64,000 nt of DNA from DATLZU01 sp051293835 (lineage in GTDB: Bacteria > Nitrospirota > Nitrospiria > Nitrospirales > Nitrospiraceae). The DNA is taken from the NCBI GenBank assembly GCA_051293835.1, contig JBPKMA010000003.1:274917-338916 (forward strand), given 5' to 3'. The notes beneath the pieces are model-generated. The model ran no database searches and was not told the DNA's origin. It saw only the letters and a list, made by a program, of their open reading frames with translations. Below are positions 52,151-60,015 of the stretch, one piece after another. The translations under genes were made by a program, and so were the position numbers. Within the stretch, counting starts at the first letter, position 1, and each line of letters opens with the position of its first letter.

Positions 52151-54931
52151 ATGAGCACAGGAAAGTCTGAGTTTGATCAGCTATTTGAGGCATTCACAGG
52201 AAACAAGCCGTTCCCGTGGCAGAGAAAGCTCTACGACGAGTTGGTGGGGAAACAATTCCGCCCCTGTTGTGATGTTCCGACTGGTCTCGGAAAGACGTTG
52301 GTCATTGCGGTGTGGCTCTTAGCGCTGGCATACCATGCGACGAACGGGTCGCTCGATCGATTCCCACGCCGCCTCGTCTACGTGGTGAATCGCAGAACTG
52401 TTGTGGATCAGGCCACCCGGGAAGCCGAGCGCTTGAGGGAAGCCCTCAATAAGCCAGAACTCCAAGCGATCGCAGGTGCCCTGCGTTCATTGGCTATTGA
52501 TTCACAAGGTCTGCCTCTTGCGGTCAGCACGTTGCGCGGTCAGTTTGCGGATAACGCTGAGTGGCGCAATGACCCTGCAAGGCCTGCCGTGATCGTTGGG
52601 ACGGTGGATATGGTGGGCAGCCGCCTGCTCTTTAGCGGTTATGGATGCGGCTTTAAGAGCAAACCATTACATGCCGGCTTGCTGGGACAGGATGTGTTGC
52701 TCATACATGATGAAGCCCATCTTGAACCGGCCTTCCAGGAGTTGATCATGGCAGTTCGCAACGAGCAGAAACGCTGCAAGGAGTTCGGTGCCTTTCATGT
52801 GATGGAGCTGACAGCAACATCAAGGACGGAGCAGTCAACTCAATACTCCATCTTTACCGATGAGGATCTGCGCGATCCGATAGTTCGCAAACGATATGAA
52901 GCTGGCAAAAGTCTCAGGTTTCACACTGTTGACGGCAAGATAACGCTGGCCAGCAAAGTGGCGGAACTCGCGCTCAATCACAAGGAAAGCGGACAGGCCA
53001 TCTTGGTCTTTCTGCGCGAGCTTGACCAGGTCGAGAAAGTGTTTCGCAAACTGGGCGAGGCCAAACAGCAGGTCCAGGTACTCACGGGTACCCTTCGAGG
53101 AAAGGAGCGAGACGACTTAATTAAGAAGGACCCGATCTTTGCTCGTTTCATGCCACGGCCCGAAGTCGATCCAGCTCAGGGAACGGTGTATCTGGTGTGC
53201 ACCTCGGCTGGAGAGGTTGGTGTGGACATCTCCGCCGATCACATGGTCTGTGATCTCACCCCGTTCGATAGCATGGCTCAGCGCCTCGGTCGTGTGAACC
53301 GCTTCGGAAATGGGGCTGCTTCTGTTGATGTTGTACACGTGGCATTTGAGACAGGGAAGGGTGTCTCGGAAGCTGGTGATCTTGGATCAGATAGTGACGG
53401 CACTAATCAGGAAACAAGCCGTGCTGGAGAATCTGCCGGCGAGGAAATCCCGGAAGACGATGGATCAAAGGAGAAGAATGAGAAGCGGTCGCTGCTGGAA
53501 CTAGCGATCGAGCGAACTCGGCAGTTGCTGATGAAGCTTCCCAAACGGCCAGACGGCTCTTTCGATGCAAGCCCGGCGGTGATCCGTGGCCTGCCTGAGG
53601 CCGAGCGGTTGGCTGCATTTACACCACCCCCAGTGATCCCACCCACGACCGATATTCTGTTCGACGTGTGGGCGCTGACATCGGTGCGTGAAAAACTGCC
53701 TGGCAGACCACCGGTCGCTGATTGGCTGCACGGTGTGGCTGAGTGGGAACCGCCTGAGACCTACGTGGCATGGCGCGAGGAGGTTGAACTGATTAAGGAT
53801 GATTTACTGGACCGATACAAGCCAGAGGATCTGCTCGAAGACTATCCCCTCAAGCCGCATGAACTGCTACGGGACCGTTCGGATCGAGTCCGCAAAGAGC
53901 TGGAGAAAATCGCTGCACGCGAACCGGACTGCTTGTGCTGGCTTCTTGATCCCAATGGGGAAATCCGCGTGCTGAGAACGGGTGAACTTATCAAGAAAGA
54001 CAAGCAGAAGAAGCCAGAAATTGATCTAAAAGACTGCACCGTGATTCTACCTCCAAAGGCCGGAGGGTTGAAGAAGGGTTTGTTAGAGGGGGATGAGCCG
54101 TTTGATGACAGTCAAAAGACCTGCTACGACGTGTCGGATCAGTGGTTCGACGACCACGGACAGCCAAGGCGGTGTCGGGTCTGGGATGATGCCAACCCCC
54201 CAGCAGGCATGCGGCTTGTTCGGACGATTGATATCTTGGCCAGTAAGGAAGAGGGCGTTGAAGAGGGTGAGGCTGAAACGCAGAGGTACTGGCGCTGGTA
54301 TGTTCGGCCGCGATTGGCAGACGACGAAGGCTCGCGCACCGCACGGGTGCCGCAGGACTTGCACGAGCATCTCCAGGCGGTTGAGAAGACAGCAAGACAA
54401 CTGGTTGCCAAACTTGGCCTGAAGGATCCAGAAGCCAAGGCCGTCATCCTGGCTGCCGGCTGGCATGATCGTGGGAAAAACCGCGCGCTCTGGCAACGGT
54501 CGATCGGCAACCATGACTTTCCACAGCGCGTACTGGCGAAATCTGGTGGTACCGTAACACCAGTGGACCTCTCACCCTACCGGCATGAATTCGGCTCGCT
54601 GCTTGAAATACAGAGACTGGAGGAGTTTCAACAACTTGATGACGAGGAAATCCAAGATCTAGTCCTGCACCTTGTCGCGGCGCACCATGGACGGGCGCGC
54701 CCCCACTTCTCCATTGATGAGGCGTTCGATCCTGACCATCCAGACGATGAAGCTGTCCAACTTGCCCGTGAAGTGCCGCGGCGATTTGCCCGCCTGCAAC
54801 GGAAGTACGGCCACTGGGGCCTCGCCTATCTCGAATCGTTGGTACGGGCCGCTGATGCCTTAGCCTCACAGGCGATCGGTTTGAATGGGGGCCTGGGGCC
54901 TGTCGAGCCCAAAAAGGAGACGGCACGATGA
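52151..54931 (+). CDS. cas3: Type I-G CRISPR-associated helicase/nuclease Cas3 (helicase-HD order)
   Basis: Degrades DNA marked by Cascade. In 926 residues the SF2 helicase comes first: Walker A VPTGLGKT (42-49), DEAH (187-190), ELTATSR, and QRLGRVNRFG (377-386). A linker rich in charged residues at about 400-470 follows. The HD nuclease is at the C-terminus: WHDRGK with HD at 772-773, YRHEFGSLLE, AAHHGRARPH and RAADALAS. The reversed order, helicase before HD, is characteristic of type I-G (old I-U, GSU0051 type), whereas most Cas3 begin with HD. Its stop overlaps the next ATG by four bases. Confidence 0.93.
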   Translation: MSTGKSEFDQLFEAFTGNKPFPWQRKLYDELVGKQFRPCCDVPTGLGKTLVIAVWLLALAYHATNGSLDRFPRRLVYVVNRRTVVDQATREAERLREALNKPELQAIAGALRSLAIDSQGLPLAVSTLRGQFADNAEWRNDPARPAVIVGTVDMVGSRLLFSGYGCGFKSKPLHAGLLGQDVLLIHDEAHLEPAFQELIMAVRNEQKRCKEFGAFHVMELTATSRTEQSTQYSIFTDEDLRDPIVRKRYEAGKSLRFHTVDGKITLASKVAELALNHKESGQAILVFLRELDQVEKVFRKLGEAKQQVQVLTGTLRGKERDDLIKKDPIFARFMPRPEVDPAQGTVYLVCTSAGEVGVDISADHMVCDLTPFDSMAQRLGRVNRFGNGAASVDVVHVAFETGKGVSEAGDLGSDSDGTNQETSRAGESAGEEIPEDDGSKEKNEKRSLLELAIERTRQLLMKLPKRPDGSFDASPAVIRGLPEAERLAAFTPPPVIPPTTDILFDVWALTSVREKLPGRPPVADWLHGVAEWEPPETYVAWREEVELIKDDLLDRYKPEDLLEDYPLKPHELLRDRSDRVRKELEKIAAREPDCLCWLLDPNGEIRVLRTGELIKKDKQKKPEIDLKDCTVILPPKAGGLKKGLLEGDEPFDDSQKTCYDVSDQWFDDHGQPRRCRVWDDANPPAGMRLVRTIDILASKEEGVEEGEAETQRYWRWYVRPRLADDEGSRTARVPQDLHEHLQAVEKTARQLVAKLGLKDPEAKAVILAAGWHDRGKNRALWQRSIGNHDFPQRVLAKSGGTVTPVDLSPYRHEFGSLLEIQRLEEFQQLDDEEIQDLVLHLVAAHHGRARPHFSIDEAFDPDHPDDEAVQLAREVPRRFARLQRKYGHWGLAYLESLVRAADALASQAIGLNGGLGPVEPKKETAR

Positions 54932-55851
54932 AGGTGAATCAGAAGCCGACGATTTGCATCCATGTGGACCCATCGAATCCCGGTCAATTCTTTGCGTGCT
55001 GTGGGTTGCTGGAACTGGCCGAACGTCTGTGGGATGGGGTGGAGGGATGGTTCTCGTCGGAGCAGCCTGTCTTTATGATTAGCTCAACCAATGAGAAGGA
55101 GTGTGATGTCATCCAGCTCGTTGAGCGATTGGTTGCTACCGGTCTCGAGGGTGAACTATCTCCTGAGCTTCACAAGGAACGTCAGGAACTTGAGAAGAAA
55201 AAAAAGGTGCTCAAGAAGGAGGATAAGGCGCTCACAAAGCGCGAGGAAGAGAGGCGCAAGGAACTGGGGAAGATGTTGCGAGAAGGCCACATCGTCATCG
55301 GCAAACCATTCGATCTTCGTCTCGATTGGTGGCAGGATGAGCACGAGGACATACCCAAAACCTGGGCTGGAAGCCAAGAGGTTCTGCGGATCGCGCGAGC
55401 TGCACAGACTCTCTTGCGAAAGGCCTTCGAGTTCCCGACTCCGTTGGACTACGCCTCTGTCATGAGGCCTGTTAAGGAGAACGCGGAGGGCGGAGACGAT
55501 AAAGTCGAGCCGTTTTACTTCGATGCCCGACGAGGCGTCAATGCTTTAGCCATCGACATCGGGTTTATGCCAGACCCTCTCAAGATGCAGACCGTTTCGT
55601 ATCCAGCCGTGGAGTTTCTCTGTCTTGTGGGGCTTCAACGCTTTCGGCCGAGGCCAACAGACACGAAGCGAGTCTTTGATTACTTCACTTGGAGTGTTCC
55701 CTTGCCGGCGCAAGTGGCGCCCTTGGCTGTCGCTGGCCAGTTACCGTTTGTTGGCGGTCAGGGCTATCGGTTTCAGGTCGCTTTTCGTACAGACCAAAAG
55801 AAGCATAAGGCGTTTACCCCAGCGATCCCAATCGAAAGGAGCGAACTATGA
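54928..55851 (+). CDS. Type I-G Cascade Cas8-like subunit (Csb3/Cas8u2)
   Basis: Protein of 307 residues starting VNQKPTICIHVDPSNPGQFFACCGLLELAERLW, the typical opening of the GSU0052-type subunit annotated Csb3/Cas8u2 (large-subunit equivalent, proposed to recognise the PAM and load Cas3). A central charged stretch (ELEKKKKVLKKEDKALTKREEERRKEL) is probably a coiled coil. The latter half contains DARRGVNALAIDIGFMPDPL and YPAVEFLCLVGLQRFRP, conserved in this family. ATGA couples it to cas3 and its stop overlaps the csb1 ATG by four bases. The name rests on position and memory of the N-terminal pattern. Confidence 0.82.
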   Translation: MKVNQKPTICIHVDPSNPGQFFACCGLLELAERLWDGVEGWFSSEQPVFMISSTNEKECDVIQLVERLVATGLEGELSPELHKERQELEKKKKVLKKEDKALTKREEERRKELGKMLREGHIVIGKPFDLRLDWWQDEHEDIPKTWAGSQEVLRIARAAQTLLRKAFEFPTPLDYASVMRPVKENAEGGDDKVEPFYFDARRGVNALAIDIGFMPDPLKMQTVSYPAVEFLCLVGLQRFRPRPTDTKRVFDYFTWSVPLPAQVAPLAVAGQLPFVGGQGYRFQVAFRTDQKKHKAFTPAIPIERSEL

Positions 55852-56954
55852 GCAGCGTGGTGACGAAGTTTGATGCGTGGTTGGAAGACCGGGGGCCAGC
55901 CGCCTTGGTGATCCGTGAGTACTTGATGCCTGTCGAGGGGCACGATGGCGTCGTTTTTCCAGCCACCTTTGCTGCTGGAGACGGCTTCCCTGGTGGATAC
56001 AACATTGACGAATTTCCTGATGGCAAGAATGTGTGCCTGATTGACAGCGTGGGCTCGCAGGCCAATCGGATCGAGCCGCTGTTTGCCAAAGATGACTACG
56101 CGGGATTAGTCCCACAGATTGTCATCAAGGCGGGCGAGAAGCGCGTCAATCTCCTTGAAGCCGGACACCGCGCTGGCGATGCGATTGTCCGCTGCTCTGG
56201 CTTGAAGGACGAGTTGCAAAAGGCTTTCAAGGAAGTCTTGGGTGGAAACGCTGAGCCCCTAGCCATGATCGCTCCCACTTCATTGGTGTTTGGAGTATGG
56301 GACTCTCGCGACACCCAGGCGAAGCTGCCTCGGCTTCTCTCGTCAACTGTGCGTGCTTTTAATGTTCAAAAGCTTACCCGCTCAGCTCAATATGTTCCGG
56401 CAATCGAATATGTAAACGAGGGTCTGCTGGAAGACCCCACCGATCAGAAAACAAAGAATGCCTACGCCGAACGAGGGTTTATCCACGTCCCGTCCTCAAA
56501 AACCCATGGCGGTGTCATCGCCACGGGAGGCATTCGTCGCGATGCCACGCTTCACCTTGCTGCCCTGCGGTTGCTTACCGCGAACCACGATAAGAAAAGG
56601 ACGCTGGCCTTGCGTCGATACCTGCTCGGGCTGGCGCTGACGGCGTTCACCTACTCGCCGATTGGGTATCTCCGCCAGGGCTGTAATCTGGTGCGCGATC
56701 CGGACAAACAACGGGACTTTAAGGTGGTTTACTACGACGGAAAGCGCGAAGACCTACAGACAACGCACGAAGAAAGTCTGGCATACGCCAAGGCAGCGGC
56801 GCAGGAGTTCGGAATAGATCCGCAACGCAAGATTGACCTAACAAAACGGCCAGACCGAGAGGTCGAGTTTGATAAGGAACTCGCCAGGAAAGATCTAGCT
56901 GGTGATGAAGCCAGTGTGGAAGGCAAGAAAGCCAAGGCGAAGAAATCGAAGTAG
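55848..56954 (+). CDS. csb1: Type I-G Cas7 backbone protein Csb1
   Basis: Forms the helical backbone on the crRNA. RAMP-fold protein of 368 residues; conserved family stretches (GSU0053 type) include SQANRIEPLF, GHRAGDAIVR, PTSLVFGVWDSRDTQAKLPRLLSST and AERGFIHVPSSKTHGG. The C-terminus ends in Lys-rich sequence (KGKKAKAKKSK type). The ATG overlaps the previous gene (ATGA), and csb2 begins 11 bases later. Confidence 0.92.
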   Translation: MSSVVTKFDAWLEDRGPAALVIREYLMPVEGHDGVVFPATFAAGDGFPGGYNIDEFPDGKNVCLIDSVGSQANRIEPLFAKDDYAGLVPQIVIKAGEKRVNLLEAGHRAGDAIVRCSGLKDELQKAFKEVLGGNAEPLAMIAPTSLVFGVWDSRDTQAKLPRLLSSTVRAFNVQKLTRSAQYVPAIEYVNEGLLEDPTDQKTKNAYAERGFIHVPSSKTHGGVIATGGIRRDATLHLAALRLLTANHDKKRTLALRRYLLGLALTAFTYSPIGYLRQGCNLVRDPDKQRDFKVVYYDGKREDLQTTHEESLAYAKAAAQEFGIDPQRKIDLTKRPDREVEFDKELARKDLAGDEASVEGKKAKAKKSK

Positions 56955-56965
56955 CGGGGCACGCC

Positions 56966-58594
56966 ATGTCGGTCTTTCTCTGTGTTTCCATCACACTGCT
57001 GAATCGCACATTTCATGGTCGAAAGGGCCACTGGGGGACGGAATGGCCACCCTCGCCGCTCCGCCTATTTCAGGCTCTGGTTGCAGCCGCCGCAAGGCTG
57101 GGAAGCCAGGGGCTTGATAGCCGTGACGGCCGATCAGCTTTGACCTGGCTTGAACAACGGAAGACCCCGCCGCAGATCGTTGCTCCCGCTGCTTCGTTGT
57201 CCGGCCAAAATGGAAAACGGCATGGCTATGTCCTCTCGGTCCCCAACAATGCCATGGACATCGTCGCGAGAGCATGGGCTCGTGGCAACTATAGTGGGAC
57301 AGGAGATGCCGATCCAGCTACTCATCGTACGATGAAGGCCGTTCAGCCAGCGCATCTGCTGGATGGCGACACCATCTATTATTTGTGGTCTATTAAGGAT
57401 CTTCCCATCGAAGACAATAAAGGTCGGGCTGAGAAGCTGGCAAAGATTGCGAACCATGTCGTCGCATTGGGCTGGGGCATCGATATGGCCATGGGACACG
57501 TGGCGGTGTTGTCTGAGGATGAGGTCAAGGCGCTCCGTGGTGAGCGGTGGATACCCGGACGAGAAGGAGGAGAAGGGGGGCTCCGTGTGCCGGTGCCCGG
57601 TACACTCGATGCGTTGATAGATCGGTACGAGCGCTTTCTCGAACGTATTCGACCAGACGGTACGTTCGATCCCACACCGCCCTTACCAGAGTCCGCGTAT
57701 AAGCGAGTCGAATATTGCAGGGTCACTGGGCCACCGCGGAGACCCATTGCCGCATTTTCACTCCTGAAGCCCGATGCCAGCGGGTTTCGGCCTTTTGATC
57801 CACCTCGTGCAGGGCTAACCCTGACAGGAATGTTGCGGCATGCCGTGGCATGCGCTGCCCGTCGCGCTGGATGGCCAGAGCGGAAAATCGATACTTTTGT
57901 TCTGGGGCATGGGGAACCACAAAATGGAACCCACATCCCGGTAGGTCCTCACCGTCTTGCCTATTTGCCGCTTCCCAGTCTCGAAGGGCGCGGACAGGGG
58001 AAATCGCTTGTCGTTGGAAGTATCCGTCGAATCTTGCTGACCACGTTCGCCGATGGCTGCGAGGATGAGATAGCCTGGGCGCGGAGGTCATTGCCGGGGT
58101 GTGACCTCATTGACGAGAAAAGCGGGCAATCCGCAGCATTGCTCTCGCTCCTGCCCGGTGATGAAAAGATGGTTCGCTGTTACGTCGAGGCTGCTCACAC
58201 CTGGGCCACTGTCACTCCAGTGGTACTACCAGGATACGATGACCCTGCACACTATCGAAGGCGATTGAAGAAAGGAACGATTGTCGAAGAGCAGAAACGC
58301 TTGCTCGAGCGTCTGGATGAACGCATCAAGGGCTTGCTTCGCAAGGCCATTGTGCAAGCAGGGTTTTCACGAGAACTTGCATTGTATGCAGAGCTCGAAT
58401 GGCGGAAATCTGGATTCTGGCCTGGAACAGAGCTGGCCGAACGCTATGGGATCCCCGATCACCTCAAGCGGTTTTCTCGATGGCATGTGAAGCTGCGCTG
58501 GCGGGATGCGCAGGGGACCCCAATCGCTGTGCCTGGTCCCCTATGCCTTGGGGGCGGCCGCTATTATGGCTTGGGCCTTTTTGCAGCGATATAG
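56966..58594 (+). CDS. csb2: Type I-G Cas5/Cas6 fusion Csb2
   Basis: Protein of 542 residues of the GSU0054 family, in which an N-terminal Cas5-like half caps the 5' handle and a C-terminal Cas6-like half processes crRNA. The N-terminal 60 residues (GRKGHWGTEWPPSPLRLFQALVAAAAR) are family-typical, with W-P-P-S-P. The C-terminal part has RFSRWHVKLRWRDAQGTPIAVPGPLCLGGGRYYGLGLF, where the Gly-rich loop (GGGRYYGLGLF) is the RAMP G-loop of the Cas6 half. Together with Csb1 and the Cas8-like subunit it makes up the Cascade complex. Confidence 0.9.
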   Translation: MSVFLCVSITLLNRTFHGRKGHWGTEWPPSPLRLFQALVAAAARLGSQGLDSRDGRSALTWLEQRKTPPQIVAPAASLSGQNGKRHGYVLSVPNNAMDIVARAWARGNYSGTGDADPATHRTMKAVQPAHLLDGDTIYYLWSIKDLPIEDNKGRAEKLAKIANHVVALGWGIDMAMGHVAVLSEDEVKALRGERWIPGREGGEGGLRVPVPGTLDALIDRYERFLERIRPDGTFDPTPPLPESAYKRVEYCRVTGPPRRPIAAFSLLKPDASGFRPFDPPRAGLTLTGMLRHAVACAARRAGWPERKIDTFVLGHGEPQNGTHIPVGPHRLAYLPLPSLEGRGQGKSLVVGSIRRILLTTFADGCEDEIAWARRSLPGCDLIDEKSGQSAALLSLLPGDEKMVRCYVEAAHTWATVTPVVLPGYDDPAHYRRRLKKGTIVEEQKRLLERLDERIKGLLRKAIVQAGFSRELALYAELEWRKSGFWPGTELAERYGIPDHLKRFSRWHVKLRWRDAQGTPIAVPGPLCLGGGRYYGLGLFAAI

Positions 58595-58858
58595 ATGGAC
58601 CCCTTGCCCTCGGCCACTCCGCCCACTTTGGCTTGGGCCAGTTTGTGGCGGTTCCTGAAGTGGGTGAGAGGTGAACAGCGGGCTTCATCCTCACCCTGGC
58701 CCTCTCCCTTCGAGGGAGAGGGAATCGGAGGTGGGCCTGGGGCAGTTGGTGGCGGTGAGCGACGGGCGTGAGGCGTGAGGGGCGTTGATGAAACAGGCAA
58801 ATGGGGTGTGAGACGGCGAGTCGGCTTACGGTCGATCGCTGTAGGAAAGGAGGGGGCT

Positions 58859-59284
58859 ATGTGGTGGTTGATCGTGGTGATCCTGTTCGCCGCTCCGGTC
58901 TCCACGCAGGCGGAGTATCTCGGCGACCTGAGCGCGAATCCGTTCCATCCCAATTCGCTCGCGAATCCGTTTGGCGCCGGCTCGCCGTTTCTTGACAAGA
59001 GCCCGATGAATTCTTTGGGGCCCTACGGCAGCCCGTTCAGCAATCGGTCAGCGACCAATCCCTTTGCGACGCAAGCGCCCCGACTCTACGACCGCGAGGG
59101 GAATTATCGTGGGAGACTGAGCGCGAATCCGTTCGATCCCGATTCCATTAGCAACCCGTTCGGTCGCTATGGCAATCCCTTCTCGCCGGACAGCGTGAAC
59201 AATCCGTTCGGCGCGGGGAATCCGTTCCGGTTCGACAGCCCGACGAATCCCTTCGGCTTGGGGTGGATCATCGTCGGCGAGTGA
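58859..59284 (+). CDS. Secreted Asn-Pro-Phe-repeat protein B
   Basis: Exported protein of 141 residues: signal MWWLIVVILFAAPVSTQA, ribosome site AAAGGAGGGGG. The mature sequence is built from imperfect copies of a short motif with NPF cores, for example LSANPFHPNSLANPFGAG and LSANPFDPDSISNPFGR, SPDSVNNPFGAGNPF, SPTNPFGLG. The two LSANPF blocks suggest a duplication of a ~60-residue segment. Composition and repeat logic resemble repeat protein A before the cas genes (PDNPFNPANR units), suggesting one family. Function unknown. Codons and G+C look like those of neighbouring chromosomal genes. Confidence 0.75.
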   Translation: MWWLIVVILFAAPVSTQAEYLGDLSANPFHPNSLANPFGAGSPFLDKSPMNSLGPYGSPFSNRSATNPFATQAPRLYDREGNYRGRLSANPFDPDSISNPFGRYGNPFSPDSVNNPFGAGNPFRFDSPTNPFGLGWIIVGE

Positions 59285-59322
59285 GAGGCACGAGGGTCAA
59301 GGAACAAGAACCAGGGGAGTGC

Positions 59323-59894
59323 CTACGGGAGCAGGTCGGCGACGGCGATGGACGCAGTTGGGGCGGCGAGCAGCGAAATGGTGTCGGAGGGACCGAGCTT
59401 GATGTGTGAACGATACGAGGCTGGTTGGCCGGGTGGTGTGACGGGATCGCGGAAAACTTCCAGGCACCGTTCCAGCAAGTTGACGATCCAGTATTCCGGA
59501 ATACCGGCTGTGGCGTAGAGCGGGGCTTTCCGGTCACGGTCAAGCGTTAGTGTCGTATCAGCGATTCGATGACGAGCAGCGCGGTGCGAGGATGTTCTTT
59601 CAGATACTCGTCGGGGGCGCCCGTCACCACCGCCAGATCTGGTTCGGGTTCTGAGTCGGGATCAATCAAGACGGGCATTTGGATGCGGACCCAGACACCC
59701 TGTCCGAAGATGCGTTCGAACACGCGCTGCGTTTTTCCAATGGTCACGGCATGGGGGCTGTTCTGGGGAGTCAGAATCACGTTCTCTCCCGCAATGAGCT
59801 GAACGCGCTCCTTGGGGTCGAACAGTCCGGCTTCAGCCATGCGGTCGCATTCCTGGCGGGTCCAGCGCTTGGTTTGGATGGCGGGTGTGGGCAT
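59323..59894 (-). pseudogene. Uma2-family endonuclease, frameshifted
   Basis: Uma2 (DUF820) proteins are PD-(D/E)XK restriction-like nucleases, often in large copy number. The first part (ATG 59892-59894: MPTPAIQTKRWTRQECDRMAEAGLF, then AGENVILTP, PEPDLAVVTG, TALLVIE) meets a stop after IRH because of one lost base at about 59556; the same protein continues in another frame as DTTLTLDRDRKAPLYATAGIPEYWIVNLL to ADLLP at 59323. The nuclease residues Glu/Asp in PEPDLAVV, Glu in VIE and Lys in RDRK are all retained, so the decay is recent (a single indel) and could also be a sequencing error. Confidence 0.78.
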
Positions 59895-59966
59895 CGTGGG
59901 CCTCACATCAATTCGCCGCAAGCCGAACAAACGCGGTGGCCGATCACAAGCGATCGGCCCGGTTCT

Positions 59967-60015
59967 TTGACAACTGAATATCTCCATACTCTCTGCCGAT
60001 AAAGAGAGTATGGAG
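59967..60015. promoter_or_regulatory. Candidate promoter and 13-bp inverted repeat over the cas4-cas1 start
   Basis: TTGACA (59967-59972) is a perfect -35 hexamer; the best -10 (TACTCT, 59988-59993) has only 15 bases spacing, so promoter activity is uncertain. From 59982 to 60015 runs CTCCATACTCTCT-N8-AGAGAGTATGGAG, a perfect 13-base inverted repeat. Its right arm includes the ATG of cas4-cas1 at 60010-60012 and the purine-rich ribosome site before it. As RNA this would hide the start; as DNA it is a good operator. Confidence 0.6.
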
